This document shows, one piece after another, positions 63,228-64,000 of a stretch of 64,000 nucleotides of DNA. The notes under the pieces were generated by a model. That model saw nothing but the letters and a program-made list of their open reading frames with translations. It was not told the origin of the DNA and did no database searches. The stretch comes from an uncultured Bacteroides sp. (GTDB taxonomy: Bacteria; Bacillota; Clostridia; Lachnospirales; Lachnospiraceae), in assembly GCA_945913015.1 (NCBI GenBank), contig CAMECH010000006.1:1-64000 (forward strand). The letters are read 5' to 3'. The position numbers and the translations under genes were made by a program. Numbering within the stretch: position 1 is the first letter of the stretch; each line of letters opens with the position of its first letter.

Positions 63228-64000
63228 TTAAGACATCACAACAAATGTCGGCAGCGCCATTTCGCTGTACTGCGTTGAAATCATCTCACACGCTGAAATC
63301 CTTGAATATACTCCCGCGAACTTCCCGTTATAGACAAAAAGTCCGGTGAGATTACTGTATAAATGCCATTCATCATCCTTTGAAAAATCAACATTTGCCG
63401 TAGTATAAGGATGTACAAATTCCTGCAGGATATAACCTGAATTCATATTTTCCAAAACAAATCTTTTCCATTCCTCTTGCGTGCACTCAACGCCTGCATG
63501 CACACCCTTTGAGCCGTATGAATCCTCCGGCTTGATTATCCAGTTATCCTTATTGTCAAATACACTGTCTTTAATTTTCTTTCCATTAAAAATATGTTCA
63601 AGTGCACTGTCATCAAGCACCATTGTATAAGGCACATGTTCCTCAACAAACCGCTTTTCATCATTATCCAGCAGTTTTAATGTCATCTCGTCATGCAAAA
63701 CCTTATATATCATCTTATTATGCACAATCTGCGTTTTGAAATCACCAATCATGCACACATTTCCTTCCTTTACCGCCTCTATGAAATCAGTCACCTCATC
63801 AAAGTGCGCCATTATATCGCTTGTAACGGCTCTTCTGTAAATTATATCAACCGCTTTTCCTGACGGAGACAAAAGCTTTCCGTCTTTATGCACAAGCTTC
63901 CGTATTTCACAGATTTCCGCCGTATACCCGGCTTTTTCAAATGCATCCCTGAAAATCATAAATTCATTCTCGGTTGCATTTTCCATAAAGTCAGTGATAC
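63228..64000 (-). CDS. ATP-grasp-like protein, 5' part outside window
   Basis: The C-terminal part, at least 257 residues; the frame stays open to the window edge, so the start is not seen. It contains an ATP-grasp-like stretch: MIGDFKTQIVHNKMIYKVL, DNKDNWIIKPEDSYGSKGVH and SGYILQEFVHPYTT. The pattern resembles glutathionylspermidine synthase-like or circularly permuted ATP-grasp proteins. Substrates cannot be read. It ends ALPTFVVMS just before the citrate synthase promoter region. Confidence 0.65.
   Translation of the reverse strand, partial: ITDFMENATENEFMIFRDAFEKAGYTAEICEIRKLVHKDGKLLSPSGKAVDIIYRRAVTSDIMAHFDEVTDFIEAVKEGNVCMIGDFKTQIVHNKMIYKVLHDEMTLKLLDNDEKRFVEEHVPYTMVLDDSALEHIFNGKKIKDSVFDNKDNWIIKPEDSYGSKGVHAGVECTQEEWKRFVLENMNSGYILQEFVHPYTTANVDFSKDDEWHLYSNLTGLFVYNGKFAGVYSRISACEMISTQYSEMALPTFVVMS

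Overview
The window looks like chromosome of a low-to-moderate GC Firmicute, most likely a gut-type Lachnospiraceae (Coprococcus/Lachnospira/[Eubacterium] eligens-like). Supporting signs are the CIRCE-controlled hrcA-grpE-dnaK operon, MecA, a leucine T-box, GGAGG ribosome sites, a DUF1292 protein, a FliB-type protein, a TIGR04086 membrane protein, and the dgt-dnaG-rpoD-trmK-nif3 order. The genus is an inference; no rRNA is present to fix it. Nearly all genes lie on the minus strand. Only four clear genes are on plus: a SleB-type hydrolase, an Lrp regulator, tyrA and a CorC-type protein. No tRNA, rRNA, CRISPR array or intact insertion sequence was seen.

Layout. 1-3265: heat-shock operon (dnaK cut by the window edge). 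3269-7763: ureohydrolase-like gene and purine operon purE-purM-purN-purD with its own promoter and terminator. 7819-13411: HAD phosphatase, hisC and a second aminotransferase, mecA, cell-wall hydrolase, thioesterase. 13560-15951: a small accessory island (DUF3800 protein, CPBP protease, a decayed XRE-type regulator, several strong hairpins). 15952-27679: one long minus-strand run from trkA and trkH through a parvulin-like protein, parE-parC, a HAD phosphatase, FliB-like protein and a YbiT-like ABC-F protein. 27747-31353: nth, rlmH, a small acidic protein, two HAD phosphatases and maf. 31446-33619: leuA behind a leucine T-box. 33640-37898: MoxR/DUF58/multi-pass membrane module and DUF1292 protein. 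37983-43336: lrp, a UvrD-like helicase, gltX and divergent tyrA. 43362-51015: DNA replication/sigma operon (dgt, dnaG, rpoD, trmK, nif3-like, nucleoside kinase). 51102-52883: divergent membrane-protein gene and corC-like gene. 52894-58657: a compact seven-gene Tad/Flp-like pilus or secretion cluster. 58732-64000: lipoprotein, murF, ddl, citrate synthase and an ATP-grasp-like gene cut by the window edge.

Most unusual. (1) A structured intergenic repeat of about 120-160 bp occurs three times (28897-29050, 37403-37562, 42068-42189), always in the same orientation relative to the downstream gene. It carries paired-base covariation in a terminal hairpin, and in two copies it supplies the ribosome-binding site. 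A fourth gene (start 13396) has the same 18-base start context without the element, like an empty site. (2) The Tad-like cluster is reduced: it has no prepilin peptidase, SAF-domain or secretin gene, the two membrane platform proteins appear fused, and the TadZ-like ATPase lacks the P-loop lysine. (3) The 13.5-15.9 kb island joins a DUF3800 protein and a CPBP protease to a broken XRE regulator.
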